Part shown: positions 26,681 to 37,400 of the stretch, piece by piece
Layout: the number at the start of each line of letters is the position of its first letter
Position numbering within the stretch: the first letter of the stretch is position 1
Assembly (NCBI RefSeq): GCF_003944715.1
Contig: NZ_RWIT01000007.1
Location: 1-64,000, forward strand
DNA from: Hymenobacter rigui
GTDB taxonomy: Bacteria > Bacteroidota > Bacteroidia > Cytophagales > Hymenobacteraceae
Length of the DNA stretch: 64,000 bases
Direction: 5' to 3'
The notes under the pieces: model-generated
Told to the model about the DNA's origin: nothing
Database searches by the model: none
Seen by the model: only the letters and a program-made list of their open reading frames with translations
Program-made: the position numbers and the translations under genes

Positions 26681-27412
26681 ATGCATTACTATATCATCAC
26701 CGGAGCCAGCCGCGGCCTAGGTAAAGCTTTGGCCGAAACGCTGCTACATCAGCCGGATACCACCGTTATAGGGGTATCGCGCCATGCCACCATTGAGCAC
26801 GAGCGGTACCACCACCAGCCGCTGGACCTGTCGGACATGCTGGCCGTGCAGAACAATCTCCACAAAGTGTTTCCGCGTTTTCCGAATGCCAGCAGTATTA
26901 CGTTGGTAAACAATGCCGGTGTGCTGGGCGAAATAGGATACGTAGGCGAGCAGCAGAATGAACACTATGAGTTTGTATTCGACGTGAACCTGATTGCGCC
27001 GGCTATGCTCATGAATACGTTTTTACAGGCCTATTCGGCCGTTTTGGTGCCGCGCACTATTCTCAACATCAGCAGTGGCGCAGCGCAGCGCGCTGTAGAT
27101 GGGTGGGCGGCGTATTCGGCATCGAAAGCGGCCCTGGATGCGCTGTCCCGCACCGCTCAGAAGGAACAGGACCTGCGCGGTAGTGGCATCCGCATCCGCA
27201 GCCTGGCCCCCGGTATTCTGGACACGGCCATGCAGGAGCACATCCGCACCGCCGACACCCACCGCTTCAGCGAAGCTGGGAAGTTTACCGATTATCACAG
27301 CCAAGGACAGTTGGTAAAGCCACAGGTGGCCGCCGAAAAGATTATAGCCTGGCTGCAACGGACAATGGATTCCACGGAAGAAGTAATAACCCGAATAGAC
27401 CGTTTGCCATAA
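26681..27412 (+). CDS. short-chain dehydrogenase/reductase (sepiapterin-reductase-like)
   Basis: The 243-residue enzyme is a classical SDR. The NADP(H) site is TGASRGLGK at residues 7-15, followed by NNAGVLG and the catalytic ISSGAA (Ser) and YSASK (Tyr, Lys) motifs. The C-terminal half (P-G-I-L-D-T-A-M-Q, then E-K-I-I-A-W-L) resembles sepiapterin reductase or benzil reductase, which reduce diketo-type carbonyls, but SDR substrate calls from sequence are unreliable. It lies between two strong terminators and is a single-gene unit. Confidence 0.88.
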   Translation: MHYYIITGASRGLGKALAETLLHQPDTTVIGVSRHATIEHERYHHQPLDLSDMLAVQNNLHKVFPRFPNASSITLVNNAGVLGEIGYVGEQQNEHYEFVFDVNLIAPAMLMNTFLQAYSAVLVPRTILNISSGAAQRAVDGWAAYSASKAALDALSRTAQKEQDLRGSGIRIRSLAPGILDTAMQEHIRTADTHRFSEAGKFTDYHSQGQLVKPQVAAEKIIAWLQRTMDSTEEVITRIDRLP

Positions 27413-27414
27413 AA

Positions 27415-27445
27415 AAAGGCCCCAGCCATATTGGCTGGGGCCTTT
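27415..27445. terminator. bidirectional intrinsic terminator
   Basis: Perfect 14-bp stem, AAAGGCCCCAGCCA (27415-27428) with TGGCTGGGGCCTTT (27432-27445) and a 3-nt loop. It lies between the convergent SDR gene and the SusD gene. Confidence 0.9.
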
Positions 27446-27462
27446 CTGTTTAAGCGCTGGGA

Positions 27463-28842
27463 TTAGTAGCCAGGGTTCTGAACCAGGATATCTGTAGCCA
27501 AGTTGATTTCCCGCAGTGGCAGCGGGAATAGGTTACGGAAAGACTGATTGTATGCGTTAGGCGTGGCAGGCGGAACTGTACCGAGAACAGACTGTACCCG
27601 GTTGGTGCGCCGCAGGTCAAACCAGTACATGCCTTCGTATGCTAACTCCAGACGACGCTGTAGCAGAATATCTGCTACTAAAGCGGAAGCCGTAGTGGCC
27701 GTGGTAGGACTAAGACCTGCTCTGGAGCGGATGATATTCAGTTGCGTGGTGGCAGTAGCCAAATCGTTAGTCTGCGCAGCTGCTTCGGCAATTGTCAGTG
27801 CTACTTCCGCGTAACGAATCGAGTTGAATGGGTCATCCCGAGTCGATGTGCGCGTGTATTTCTGGTTGGTTCCGCCGGTTACTACGTTTACAGCCAAGCG
27901 CTTGTCACCTGCCGGGTGAGCGGCTGCCAGTGCTGCGCCGGGGTCAAACTCATTGCGTCCACCAGGCGAAGGATACCAGTAGAATGCGTAAGAGTTCTGG
28001 TCCGTAGATGAGAAAGCCAACTGCCAGATAGCATCAGGCGTGGTCGTGCCAGTCGGAACTGCCGTTGCAAAACCAGCCGGTACAGGCACTAAGTTAGCGA
28101 AGCGCAAAGCGTCTGCATAATTGCGCATCCGTAACTCAAACCGGGCACGCAGGGCCTGCGCCGAGTTTTTTGTGATACGGTTACCCGTGCCAACGGCTAG
28201 ATTATCAATAGCATAATCAAGGTCAGCACGAATAGCGGCAGCTACTTCTGCCTCCGATGAACGTGCAATGGGCTTGGTATCAGGGCCAATGTCAACGGTT
28301 GGCTTCAGGCGCAACGGAACTCCAAGTCCACCGGTGTAACCGTAGCCTTCCGATGTGCCACCCCACAACGCAAGCAGGTTCATGTAGTGGTAAGCGCGCA
28401 GGGCGCGGGCTTGCGCAATGGTGCTTTGCTTAGGGAAAGCTGGATCCGAAATCTTTTCGCTTTCCTGAATGAGGTAGTTAGTGCGGTGGATAGCCGTATA
28501 AATAGCCGACCATGTGTTGCCTACCTGAATGTTATCAGGCAGAACTTGGTTTTGAGCCGTTACTCCGTAGGTCGTTGTGAACGTACCAACAAAGCGGATT
28601 TCACCCGCAATAAGGTCAACCAACGAAGGATAAGCCAACCCCATGTAATCGGCCGACTGCGTTGCATCGTAAGCCCCCAGCAGACCAGCGGCGGCATCCT
28701 CTTTCGTTGTAAAGCCGGTATCAGAGCTTACGCTGTTCCGGGGCTCCACATTTATAGCCTTATCGCAGGCTCCTGCTCCCAGGCCCAAAGCCAGTACAAA
28801 AGCAGAGCGCGTAGCGAAACGACGTACTGAAACTATGTTCAT
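27463..28842 (-). CDS. SusD/RagB-family surface lipoprotein (system 1)
   Basis: The 459-residue lipoprotein has a signal peptide ending in L-G-A-G-A-C, with the acylated Cys near residue 25. The SusD fold is shown by TPR-like helices with RALRAYHYMNLLALWG (a typical SusD segment), and by late RRLELAYEGMYWFDLRRTNR and NLFPLPLREI motifs. SusD proteins bind glycans or other ligands and form a lid on the SusC channel. ATG 28842 is used because the signal peptide begins there. Its stop is next to a bidirectional terminator. It follows its SusC partner with a 19-bp gap. Confidence 0.93.
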   Translation of the reverse strand: MNIVSVRRFATRSAFVLALGLGAGACDKAINVEPRNSVSSDTGFTTKEDAAAGLLGAYDATQSADYMGLAYPSLVDLIAGEIRFVGTFTTTYGVTAQNQVLPDNIQVGNTWSAIYTAIHRTNYLIQESEKISDPAFPKQSTIAQARALRAYHYMNLLALWGGTSEGYGYTGGLGVPLRLKPTVDIGPDTKPIARSSEAEVAAAIRADLDYAIDNLAVGTGNRITKNSAQALRARFELRMRNYADALRFANLVPVPAGFATAVPTGTTTPDAIWQLAFSSTDQNSYAFYWYPSPGGRNEFDPGAALAAAHPAGDKRLAVNVVTGGTNQKYTRTSTRDDPFNSIRYAEVALTIAEAAAQTNDLATATTQLNIIRSRAGLSPTTATTASALVADILLQRRLELAYEGMYWFDLRRTNRVQSVLGTVPPATPNAYNQSFRNLFPLPLREINLATDILVQNPGY

Positions 28843-28861
28843 GATAAAGTCTCTGAAAAGA

Positions 28862-31800
28862 TTAGAATCCCAGCGTGATACCACCCGTGATGGTACGAGC
28901 CTGCGGATAAGTGAAAAAGTCGGTGCCCAATGAGGTATTGGAGCCACTGAAGGTGCTCACCTCCGGATCAAGACCCGAGTAGTTGGTGAACGTTACTAGG
29001 TTTTGCGCCTGAGCAAAAATCCGGGCCGAACGTATGTGAGCACGGCTGGACAGGGCAGCCGGTAGGGTGTACCCCAGCGTGACGTTTTTCAGGCGAGCGT
29101 ATGAACCATCCTCCAAGAACCGGTCGGAAGTCCGGGTGTTGGTGTTGGGGTCACCGTACACAGCACGTGGCACTTTCGTGTTTGTGTTGGTCGGGGTCCA
29201 GCGGTTCAGCACTACGGCATCCTGACCGTACGTGGTGCTCATGCCCTGTGTATTGCTGGCGGCGCTGTTGTAAATGTCGTTGCCGACGTTGAACTGAAGG
29301 AATGCAACCAGATCAAAGCCTTTGTAACGCAGCGTGTTATTGAAGCCACCATAGAATTTCGGCTGTGCATTGCCGATGATCTCCTGGTCAGCAGCCGTAA
29401 CCCGCCCGTCGCCGTTAAGATCCTTGAACATGATGTCGCCAGGGCGGGTAGCCGTGCTCTGGTACGTAGCGGTTGAACTGCCCGTAGCTGCCTGCGCGGC
29501 GGCATTCAGCGTGTTGATTTCCTCCTGGCTCTGGAAGATGTGGTCAACCCGGTAACCATAGAATGCACCCAGCGGCTCACCTACTTTCAGGCGGCTTGCA
29601 AAACCCGAGGCTACCCCGGTTGGGCTAGGATCAGAGATTTTAGTAACCAAGTTGCGGTTGAAGCTGATGTTAAAGTTGGTTTCCCAGTTGAAGCCGTTGT
29701 TGTCGTTCCGGAAGTTTACCGTAGTCAAGGCAAACTCCAGCCCCTTGTTCTCTAAGTTACCTACGTTGGCACTGTAGCTACGGAAACCTGTATCCGATAC
29801 GAGCTGCTGAGCCAGTAGCAGGTCATCCGTTTTCCGCTTGTACACATCAGCCGATACGTAGAAACGGTTATCAAGGAAACCGAGGTCAATACCCACGTTG
29901 GTATTGCGGGTACGCTCCCACTTCAGTTCCGGATTGGCCAGTTGGCTTAGAGCCAGACCACCTTGGTCGAGGTAGTTGTAGCCCGGGCTGATGAGGCCAC
30001 GGGAGCCAAAGTTGGCCGTGGGCTGGTTACCGGTTTCACCGTAGCTACCACGCAGTTTCAGTTCGCTCAGTAGGGTTTGATCCTTGAGGAATCCTTCTTC
30101 CAGGATACGCCAGCCAGCTGACACAGCCGGGAAATAACCTACCTGGTTGTCTGCCCCGAAGCGTGAAGATTGGTCACGCCGCAATGAGGCTCCGATCAGG
30201 TAACGGCCTTTGAAGGAATAATCTACCTTACCTAGCACGCCAAATAGCGCATTACCGGTACCGCTGGAGGTAGCCGCCGTTTTGGTTGCCCCTGCCGATA
30301 GTTCACGGATAGAGTTGCTGGGGAAGCCCGTCGACTGAGCGAATGTGTCGCGGTATGAATCACGTTGAAATTCACCCACTAACAATGCGCTTATCGTATG
30401 GTCGCCGATAGTTTTGGCGTAGTTGAAGGCACTGATGTGGTTGTAGTTCACATCCTGCAGGGTGGCTACTGTGGCTTCACCACGTACGGCAGCACCGGCA
30501 TTGGTCAGGGTAGAGTAGAAACGGTCGTCACGGCCATAAGTGAAGTCAAGGCCGAATGTAGCGCGGTATTTGAGGTTTTTGATCAGCTCAAACTCCGTAT
30601 ACTGGGTGCCAATCAGGCGGCTGTTAGTGCTCTTGATGAAGGGCTCCTTAGCCGCTGCCACCGGATTTTCCAGCGAACCAACTTTATAATACGTACCGTC
30701 CGCATTATAAATGGGCAGGTCACTGGCGTACAGCCGGGAAGTAGTAAGTACCCCGTAGATGCTGTTGTCGTTGTTGATGCGGTTGTTAACGCTTTGCGAC
30801 AAACCAATGGATACACCCATTCGCACCTTATCGGAAAGCTTGTTGTCGAGCGACGTACGGGCGCTGGCACGGGAATACCCTGAGCCGATAATAGTGCCCT
30901 GCTGATCGAAATAGTTCAGTGCTACCCGGTAGCGGTTCTGCTCGTTACCGCCCGAGAAGGTCAGGCCATAATTGCTGATGGCCGCGCTGCGCAGGACCTC
31001 GTCGCTCCAGTTAGTGGAGGGTGCCGTCGAGGGATTCTGGAACTGGCTGAGTGTCCGGATGGGGCCTGCGTCAACATACGACGAAATACCATTGGTAGTA
31101 GTAGCGCCTCCGGGACCATAGATATAGGCCGCCAGATCCGCGTTGGAACGGAATACCCGGTTGCCGAAGGTGGCATCTGTGGGGTAGTTACCCGCAGCGT
31201 TGGCCGGGTAGCGGTTGGCCGCGGCATCCAGGAATAGCTGGGTTTGCTGCTCACCATTCAGCACTTCTGGTTTTTTCCATACCGTCTGAACCCCGGTGTA
31301 GTAGTCCAGATCAATACGTGGCTTGCCGGCTTTACCTTTTTTAGTGGTAATGATAACTACACCATTGGAAGCGCGTGAGCCATAAATAGCCGCCGAAGCA
31401 GCATCTTTCAGGATTTCGATGCTCTCAATGTCGTTAGGGTTCAGGTCATTCAAGCCGTTTGTCAGCTGGTTGCCGGTGCCTAACTGAGTGGTGTTGCCCG
31501 AGATGATTGGCAGACCGTCAACTACATACAAAGGCTCATTGCTGCCGCCGATGGAAGCTGCGCCCCGTACACGAACAGCAATGCCCGAGCCAGGAGTACC
31601 GGAGTTTTGAATTACCTGTACACCTGCAGCCCGGCCTTGCAATGCTTGGTCCACCCCAATGATTGACTGGTCCTTGAAGTCAGATGCTTTAACTGTTGCG
31701 ATGGAGCCGATAACATCCCGGCGTTCCTGCTGCTGACCGTAGCCGGTCACCACTACCTCGCTCAGCGCTTTGGTATCAGCGGAAAGTGCTACAGCATAGG

Positions 31801-32071
31801 TCGATTCACTGCCGATAGTAATTTCCTGGGTCAGATAACCAATGGAAGAAACAAGCAGTGTTTGGCTAGCGGAGGGAACGGTAAGGGTGAATGAGCCGTC
31901 AGAGTTGGTAGAAACTCCATTCGTAGAACCTTTTACCAACACAGTAACGCCCGGAAGGCCTTCACCAGTGGTACGGTCAGTAATCCGACCGGAAATAGAT
32001 CTGGTTTGTGCTACCGTTTGAGTAGCCACCAGAGTAGCCAGCGGTAACAAAACAAGTAAGGGTTTTTTCAT
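28862..32071 (-). CDS. SusC/RagA-family TonB-linked outer-membrane transporter (system 1)
   Basis: The 1069-residue transporter begins with a signal peptide (KKPLLVLLPLATLVATQTVAQ). A carboxypeptidase-regulatory-like domain follows (ISGRITDRTTGEGLPGVTVLVKGS), then the TonB-dependent plug (VVTGYGQQQ, LYVVDGLPI, AAIYGSRASNGVVIITTKKG) and a 22-strand barrel ending in G-G-I-T-L-G-F. ATG 32071 fits the signal peptide. The gene pairs with the SusD gene just downstream. No hydrolase or sensor gene is attached, so the imported substrate is unknown. The AT-rich 242-bp leader region upstream has no exact TAnnTTTG on this strand. Confidence 0.95.
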   Translation of the reverse strand: MKKPLLVLLPLATLVATQTVAQTRSISGRITDRTTGEGLPGVTVLVKGSTNGVSTNSDGSFTLTVPSASQTLLVSSIGYLTQEITIGSESTYAVALSADTKALSEVVVTGYGQQQERRDVIGSIATVKASDFKDQSIIGVDQALQGRAAGVQVIQNSGTPGSGIAVRVRGAASIGGSNEPLYVVDGLPIISGNTTQLGTGNQLTNGLNDLNPNDIESIEILKDAASAAIYGSRASNGVVIITTKKGKAGKPRIDLDYYTGVQTVWKKPEVLNGEQQTQLFLDAAANRYPANAAGNYPTDATFGNRVFRSNADLAAYIYGPGGATTTNGISSYVDAGPIRTLSQFQNPSTAPSTNWSDEVLRSAAISNYGLTFSGGNEQNRYRVALNYFDQQGTIIGSGYSRASARTSLDNKLSDKVRMGVSIGLSQSVNNRINNDNSIYGVLTTSRLYASDLPIYNADGTYYKVGSLENPVAAAKEPFIKSTNSRLIGTQYTEFELIKNLKYRATFGLDFTYGRDDRFYSTLTNAGAAVRGEATVATLQDVNYNHISAFNYAKTIGDHTISALLVGEFQRDSYRDTFAQSTGFPSNSIRELSAGATKTAATSSGTGNALFGVLGKVDYSFKGRYLIGASLRRDQSSRFGADNQVGYFPAVSAGWRILEEGFLKDQTLLSELKLRGSYGETGNQPTANFGSRGLISPGYNYLDQGGLALSQLANPELKWERTRNTNVGIDLGFLDNRFYVSADVYKRKTDDLLLAQQLVSDTGFRSYSANVGNLENKGLEFALTTVNFRNDNNGFNWETNFNISFNRNLVTKISDPSPTGVASGFASRLKVGEPLGAFYGYRVDHIFQSQEEINTLNAAAQAATGSSTATYQSTATRPGDIMFKDLNGDGRVTAADQEIIGNAQPKFYGGFNNTLRYKGFDLVAFLQFNVGNDIYNSAASNTQGMSTTYGQDAVVLNRWTPTNTNTKVPRAVYGDPNTNTRTSDRFLEDGSYARLKNVTLGYTLPAALSSRAHIRSARIFAQAQNLVTFTNYSGLDPEVSTFSGSNTSLGTDFFTYPQARTITGGITLGF

Positions 32072-32313
32072 CGAAATGATGCAAAAAGGTGGATGGTAAG
32101 TATTTGGGAGGAGCAAACGCTAGTATGAGAATTCTAAAATTAAGACCTGATCATTGAAAGTATTCAACCCAATGGTAAATAAATATGTTATTTCTGGCTG
32201 AATGTGTCTTTTTTCCGGATGAAAGGGGCTATTTGCCGGATATAGAATAAGGTGAAAAAGAGATGAAATCTTCGTTCAGAAGGATTCAGTCCAAGCAAGT
32301 TGGAAAAAGGTAA

Positions 32314-32868
32314 TCAGGGCACCCGGATGACGGCCACAGCCGCATACGGCGCGTTGGCCAGGGCACCCTGAATCTTGCCACCATCCAGTGGCGTTAGTAC
32401 AATGCGACGTCCATCCGTCAGCACGTATTCAAACGTGAAGACGATTTCGTCGCGCTGCACGAAGAAGTTGGGCTGAAAAGGTACCTGCGTGGTCTGGCCG
32501 TTGGTGGTGACCGTGCGCGTCAGGTTCTGCAGCACATCGGAGAAGGGGATGGTCAGGGTCGCCGGAAACGAGGATACCGTTTTGTACAGAATGCGGGGCT
32601 CCACGCTGGTCCCGCGCCGGAAGGTTTTATATACTTCAATGGACGCCAGCTGAATGTCGCGCTGGTTGCCGGGGTCAATGGTAAACTCAAACACCGGGTT
32701 GGCGCTGCTCCGGACTTGGTTGTAGTCGTAGAATGACTTGGTGGCCGTAACGGAGGGGAAGATGACGGGCAGGCTTTCCAGTTCCGGGTAGGGGTCCTTG
32801 TCATCATTGCGGCAGCCCGATACAGTCAGCAGACCGAGCAGAAACAGGAGAAAAGAGAAATATTTCAT
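32314..32868 (-). CDS. small lipoprotein at the end of SusCD system 2
   Basis: The 184-residue product has a lipoprotein signal (FLLGLLTVSGC, Cys near residue 19) followed by an acidic linker (RNDDKDPYPELE). The mature part is beta-rich with no family I recognise (ATKSFYDYNQVR, VFTFEYVLTDGRRIVL). It is the third gene after susC and susD of system 2, with a 42-bp gap. Accessory surface lipoproteins in this place usually bind the same ligand as the SusCD pair, so that is the likely role, but this is inference. Confidence 0.75.
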   Translation of the reverse strand: MKYFSFLLFLLGLLTVSGCRNDDKDPYPELESLPVIFPSVTATKSFYDYNQVRSSANPVFEFTIDPGNQRDIQLASIEVYKTFRRGTSVEPRILYKTVSSFPATLTIPFSDVLQNLTRTVTTNGQTTQVPFQPNFFVQRDEIVFTFEYVLTDGRRIVLTPLDGGKIQGALANAPYAAVAVIRVP

Positions 32869-32910
32869 AAGAAACGTATTGTCAGAAGTACAGGTGGAAA
32901 AGACGGACGC

Positions 32911-34470
32911 TTAATTCGGGTCCCAGAAAACACGGTCGGTGGCCACGTTCACCTGGGCCGGCGCATTGGGGTTGGCCAGCAGATCCGACTGGCGGTAGGG
33001 CAGGCGCAGCGGGAATGGGCCGGTGGCTACCGTCTGCGCATCGTTGTCGTCATCGGCACTCACAATCACCGGGGCGAGGTTGGTGCGGCGGTAATCGGTG
33101 TACAGGTCCAGGCCCGAGCCGAAACTGGCAATGTATTTCTCTGTCATAATCAGCCGCAGCTTGTCGGTATCAGTAGCGGCGTTGGTGTAGCGGGTGAGGG
33201 CCGCCGTGACGTAGTTGTTGATGCTGGTAGCTGAAATAACAGGGCTGCCATCGGCCGTAGCAATGGCATTCACCTTATCAAACGCAGCCCGGATACCGTC
33301 CTCGTAAGCCTGGCGTGCCGCTGCGGGGTTGCTCAAAACCGTCAGCTGCAGCTCCGCTTCGATAAATTTGCGCGAGAAGAATGGCAGAAAGTGCTGGGCT
33401 ACCACCCCTTTCCCGGACGACTGAGTGGCCAGCCCGCCGGAGTTGTTGTCGTACTTGCCGCCGATGGGGTACAGGCCCTGCAGGGTACGCAGGCTGGAGT
33501 TGTTGGTAGCGGCGTTGGGGCCTACGCTGCCGAAACGCGTTGAAATGAACTTCCCGTCCTGAAAATCCACCGTTTGCGCTACCGAGGACGTTACCTGATT
33601 ATAGAAGTAGTACGGAATGCGCGGATCAGTCCGGGACTTCATCAGCTGGAAAAACCGCGGATTGATGCTGTTTTCCCGGCCGCTATTGGCGTAGTCGCCG
33701 ATAAAACCCAGGTTGCGGTTATCGGGCTGGGTGCTGGCACCGTACCGGAACTCGAAGTCGGCACCGCTGGGCAGCAGGTCGCCGGCAGCCAGTAGCGCCG
33801 CCACAGGCTGCTGCACGTTGCGCACCAACCGCACCTGGTTGTACATCTTCAGCTTGATAGTGGAGGCCAACTGCCGCCACCGCGTCAGATTCCCATTATA
33901 AATCAGGTCACCGCTGATGGTACTGCTTGGATCCTTGGCCAAGTTGGCAATACCCTCATCCAGCAACCGAAACAGGTCGTCGTAAATCTGCGCGTCATCA
34001 TCGTAGCGTGGGGCACGGTTAGCTGCCCCCTGCAGGGCTTCTGAGTACGGAATGTCGCCCCACATATCCACCATCTGGCTGAAAATGTAGGCTTTCTGAA
34101 TCTGGGCAATGCCCACGTATGCCCACTGCTGACTGGCCGTGCTCTGCCGGATAATCTGCTCGTTATTCGAGAGGGCATCGGTATACAGACCAGCCCACTC
34201 ATTCTCGAATGATTGCCCGGTGAGGGTGTAGGAGCCAATGCGGGTGTTTACCAGCTGTTGCATGATGGCCGAAGTAGGCTGACTCAGGCCGTTCACGCTT
34301 TGGCCTAAGTACGTGCTCATAGCCGCCTGAGTGGCCGCCAGCAGCAGGGGACTTTCCACCTGCGTGGGGTTCAGTGGGTCGGTGTTAACATCCAGGAAAT
34401 CGTTGCAGCCGGTGCCCAGCGCCAGTAAGCCAAGCAGGCCAAGGGCTGGCAGAGTTTTGCGGAATAGCAT
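32911..34470 (-). CDS. SusD-like lipoprotein (SusD_2 type, system 2)
   Basis: This 519-residue lipoprotein has the signal LGLLGLLALGTGC, then NDFLDVNTDPLNPTQVE. The D-x-N-x-(D/N)-P-N-x-P start is typical of the SusD-like_2 family. Other segments are A-Y-I-F-S-Q-M-V-D-M-W-GDIPYSEAL and R-Y-D-D-D-A-Q-I-Y-D-D-L. It would form the ligand-capturing lid on the adjacent SusC. SusD_2-type pairs are often linked to peptide or unknown substrates rather than to classic glycan loci. It follows susC with a 21-bp gap. Confidence 0.93.
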   Translation of the reverse strand: MLFRKTLPALGLLGLLALGTGCNDFLDVNTDPLNPTQVESPLLLAATQAAMSTYLGQSVNGLSQPTSAIMQQLVNTRIGSYTLTGQSFENEWAGLYTDALSNNEQIIRQSTASQQWAYVGIAQIQKAYIFSQMVDMWGDIPYSEALQGAANRAPRYDDDAQIYDDLFRLLDEGIANLAKDPSSTISGDLIYNGNLTRWRQLASTIKLKMYNQVRLVRNVQQPVAALLAAGDLLPSGADFEFRYGASTQPDNRNLGFIGDYANSGRENSINPRFFQLMKSRTDPRIPYYFYNQVTSSVAQTVDFQDGKFISTRFGSVGPNAATNNSSLRTLQGLYPIGGKYDNNSGGLATQSSGKGVVAQHFLPFFSRKFIEAELQLTVLSNPAAARQAYEDGIRAAFDKVNAIATADGSPVISATSINNYVTAALTRYTNAATDTDKLRLIMTEKYIASFGSGLDLYTDYRRTNLAPVIVSADDDNDAQTVATGPFPLRLPYRQSDLLANPNAPAQVNVATDRVFWDPN

Positions 34471-34491
34471 ATTCAGGGAAGGAAGACGAGG

Positions 34492-37400
34492 TTAGAAGGT
34501 AACGCGCAGGTTCACGCCGTAGCGGCGGGCCGTGGGGGCGTTGGTGTACTCAAAGCCTTGGGCGTTAGAGTTGCTGAACGAGCTGGTTTCGGGGTCGAAG
34601 TTGGTGTACTTCGGCAGGTTAGGCGAGTACCAGTATAGGTTGCGGCCTGACAGCGAAATGGTCAGCCCGCCAATTTTGGCCTTCTCCACCCACTTGGTCG
34701 GCACGGCAAAGCCCAGCGTAATTTCCCGAAGGCGCACCGTAGTGGCATCGAAGATGGAATACTCGTCCGGGCTGTTCAGGGCAATAGAGCCGCCAGCCGA
34801 CTGGAAGTACAGGTCGTTGACGGAAATGGCGCGGTTGTTTGGAATGGTGCTGCCATCGGAGTTGCGCTGGGGCTGCTGCAGGTTGGCCGGGTCGGCCAGT
34901 ACGCCCTTAATCAGTACCAGCCGCTCCCGGTCTTCCGTGTCCTTGGTCACACCCCGCCCAATCAACGACTGGATGGTGGTGGAGTACAGGTCGCCGCCGT
35001 AACGGTAGTCAACCACGGTATTCAGGGTAATCCACTTCCAGCGGAACGAGTTGGTAAAGCCCATCTGGAATTTGGGGTTCGGATTCCCGATTACCTTAAA
35101 TTCCGTGGACTCAACCAGCGCGCCGGTTTTGGGGTTGATCAGGAGGTTGCCGTTTTCATCCCGGGCCGCCACCGAGCCGTAAATCAGGCCGTACTGGTAC
35201 TTCTTGCCATCTTTCGGGGCGAAGTGAATGGCCTGCGGGCCGCCAGCAAAAGCCGGAGCGTTCAGCGGCAGCTGATCTAGGCCTGGGGCAAGGGCTTCAA
35301 TCAGGTTAAGGTTGTGGGCAAAAGTGGTGTAGCTGTTCCAATTGAAATTCTCCGTTTGCACCGGTATCAGCGTCAGGCCCAGCTCCACGCCTTTGTTGGA
35401 TACCTCGCCGAAGTTGGTGAGGTACTGGCTGAAGCCGGTAGCCGTCGGAATCTGGATGGGCGAAATCTGATTGGTCGTGTGCCGGTTATAATAGGTAGCC
35501 TCCAACGCAACACGGTCCTTCAGAAAGCCCAGGTCAAGTCCTACCTCAGCGCTGGTCGTGAATTCCGGCGTCAGGTTGGGGTTGCCGATAGTACCGGCGA
35601 AACTGGCCCCCGGCGTCAGAAACGATACCCCATCGGCTCGGAATGGGAAATCGGTGCTGCCGGCGTTGTTCCCATACGATGGGTTAATAATGTAGCGAGT
35701 CGCCAGGGAGTAGGGGTCGGCGTCGTTGCCGGTGCGCGAGATGCTGGCGCGCACTTTGCCCAGGTTCAACCAGTTGTACTTCAGATCGAAGGCATCGGTG
35801 AATACAAACGACACCCCGGCACTGGGATAGAAGAAACTCCGGTTGCTGGTCGGCAGGGTAGAGGACCAGTCGTTGCGGCCCGTCAGGTTCAGATAGGCCC
35901 AGTCCTTATACCCCAGCGTTACGTCGCCCAGTACTCCGAACAGGCGCCGCTTGCTGTAATCGGCTCCGTTGGTGAAAATTTCCTGAGTGTTGCTGATGTT
36001 GTCGATGCCGAACACGGTAATCTTGTTACCGCTGAACGAGGTGCTTTCGAACTGACGCTGGTTGATGTTATGGCCCACCACGGCCCGCAGCGAAATATCT
36101 TCGTTCAGGTTGCGGTCGGCCGTCAGCAGCAGCGTTTGCTCCAGTTCGGTGTTGCGGATATTGTCTTCCAGAATATTGCCCACGCCACCGGCTCCCACCG
36201 AGCCCGGCCGGATGGTCGTCCGGCGAGCTTCCGTGTAGGTATTCACCCCGCCCACGTAGCTCAGACTTAGCCAGCTATTGATATCATAGCCAAGGGATAC
36301 ATTGCTCACCACCCGGTCTACCTGGGAGGTGTAACGGTTGTTCTTGACTGACCACAAGGGGTTATCGGCCTGACCGGTCAGCCAGCCGTACACCGAGCCC
36401 CGGGTGAGCGGATTGGTAGAAGGCAGCCCCATCAGATCTATGTTGCGCGGCTGAAACAGGATGCGGGCAAACGCCGAGGCATTGCCGATGGCATTGTTGG
36501 CCCCCAGCTGCGGCCCCTGCTGGTTGCTGTTCGTATAGGTTACGCTGCCCCCAATCCGCAGCTTATTGAACTGCGACGAGCCCCCGGCGCTGATGCTGTT
36601 GCGGATAAAGTTCGACTCCGGAATCATGCCCTGCTGGTCAGCCCGCGACACGACGCTGGTGAACGTAGCATTATCCGTTGTTCCCGTCAGCGTTACCGAG
36701 TTTTCAAACAGCCGGCCGGTGTCGAAAAAGTCCTTCACATTGTTCGGGTAGGCCTTATACTCATAGGTCTGATCCACATACTCCGGAAAAGCCGTCTGCA
36801 GCTCGGGTAGCGTGGCCAGAGGATGCTGCACCGGAGCAATAGTGCCGAACCGGGGCCCCCAGCTGCCATTGGTGGTACCGTACGCAAAGTTGGAGCCCGA
36901 GCCGTATGAGTTCTGATACTGGGGCAGGTTGGCTATTTTCTCCAGCGAGAAAGCCGAGCTGTAATCTACCTTCACGCCTTTCTGGGCGCGTTTCTTACTA
37001 CCGGTTTTGGTGGTAATCACAATTACCCCGTTTGCCCCCCTTGAGCCGTAGAGGGCAGCTGCCGCGCCGCCCTTCAGCACGTTCATGCTTTCGATGTTGT
37101 TGGGGTCCAGGTCGGCAGCGCGGTTGGAATAGCCGGCACCCCGCACCAGTGGACTGTCGGAGTTCAGCTGGTCGTTGTTGAACGGGATTCCGTCCACAAT
37201 AAACAGTGGCTGGTTATTGCGCTGCAACGATGAGTTACCTCGGATGGTAATGCGTGTGGAAGAGCCTGGCACTCCACTGGCGCTGGTAATATTTACGCCC
37301 GGAATCTTGCCCTGCAGAGTCCGCAGCACATCCGGCTCCGACTTCTGCACTACCTGCTCGTTCTTGATTTCGCTGACGGCATAGCCCAAAGCCCGTTTCT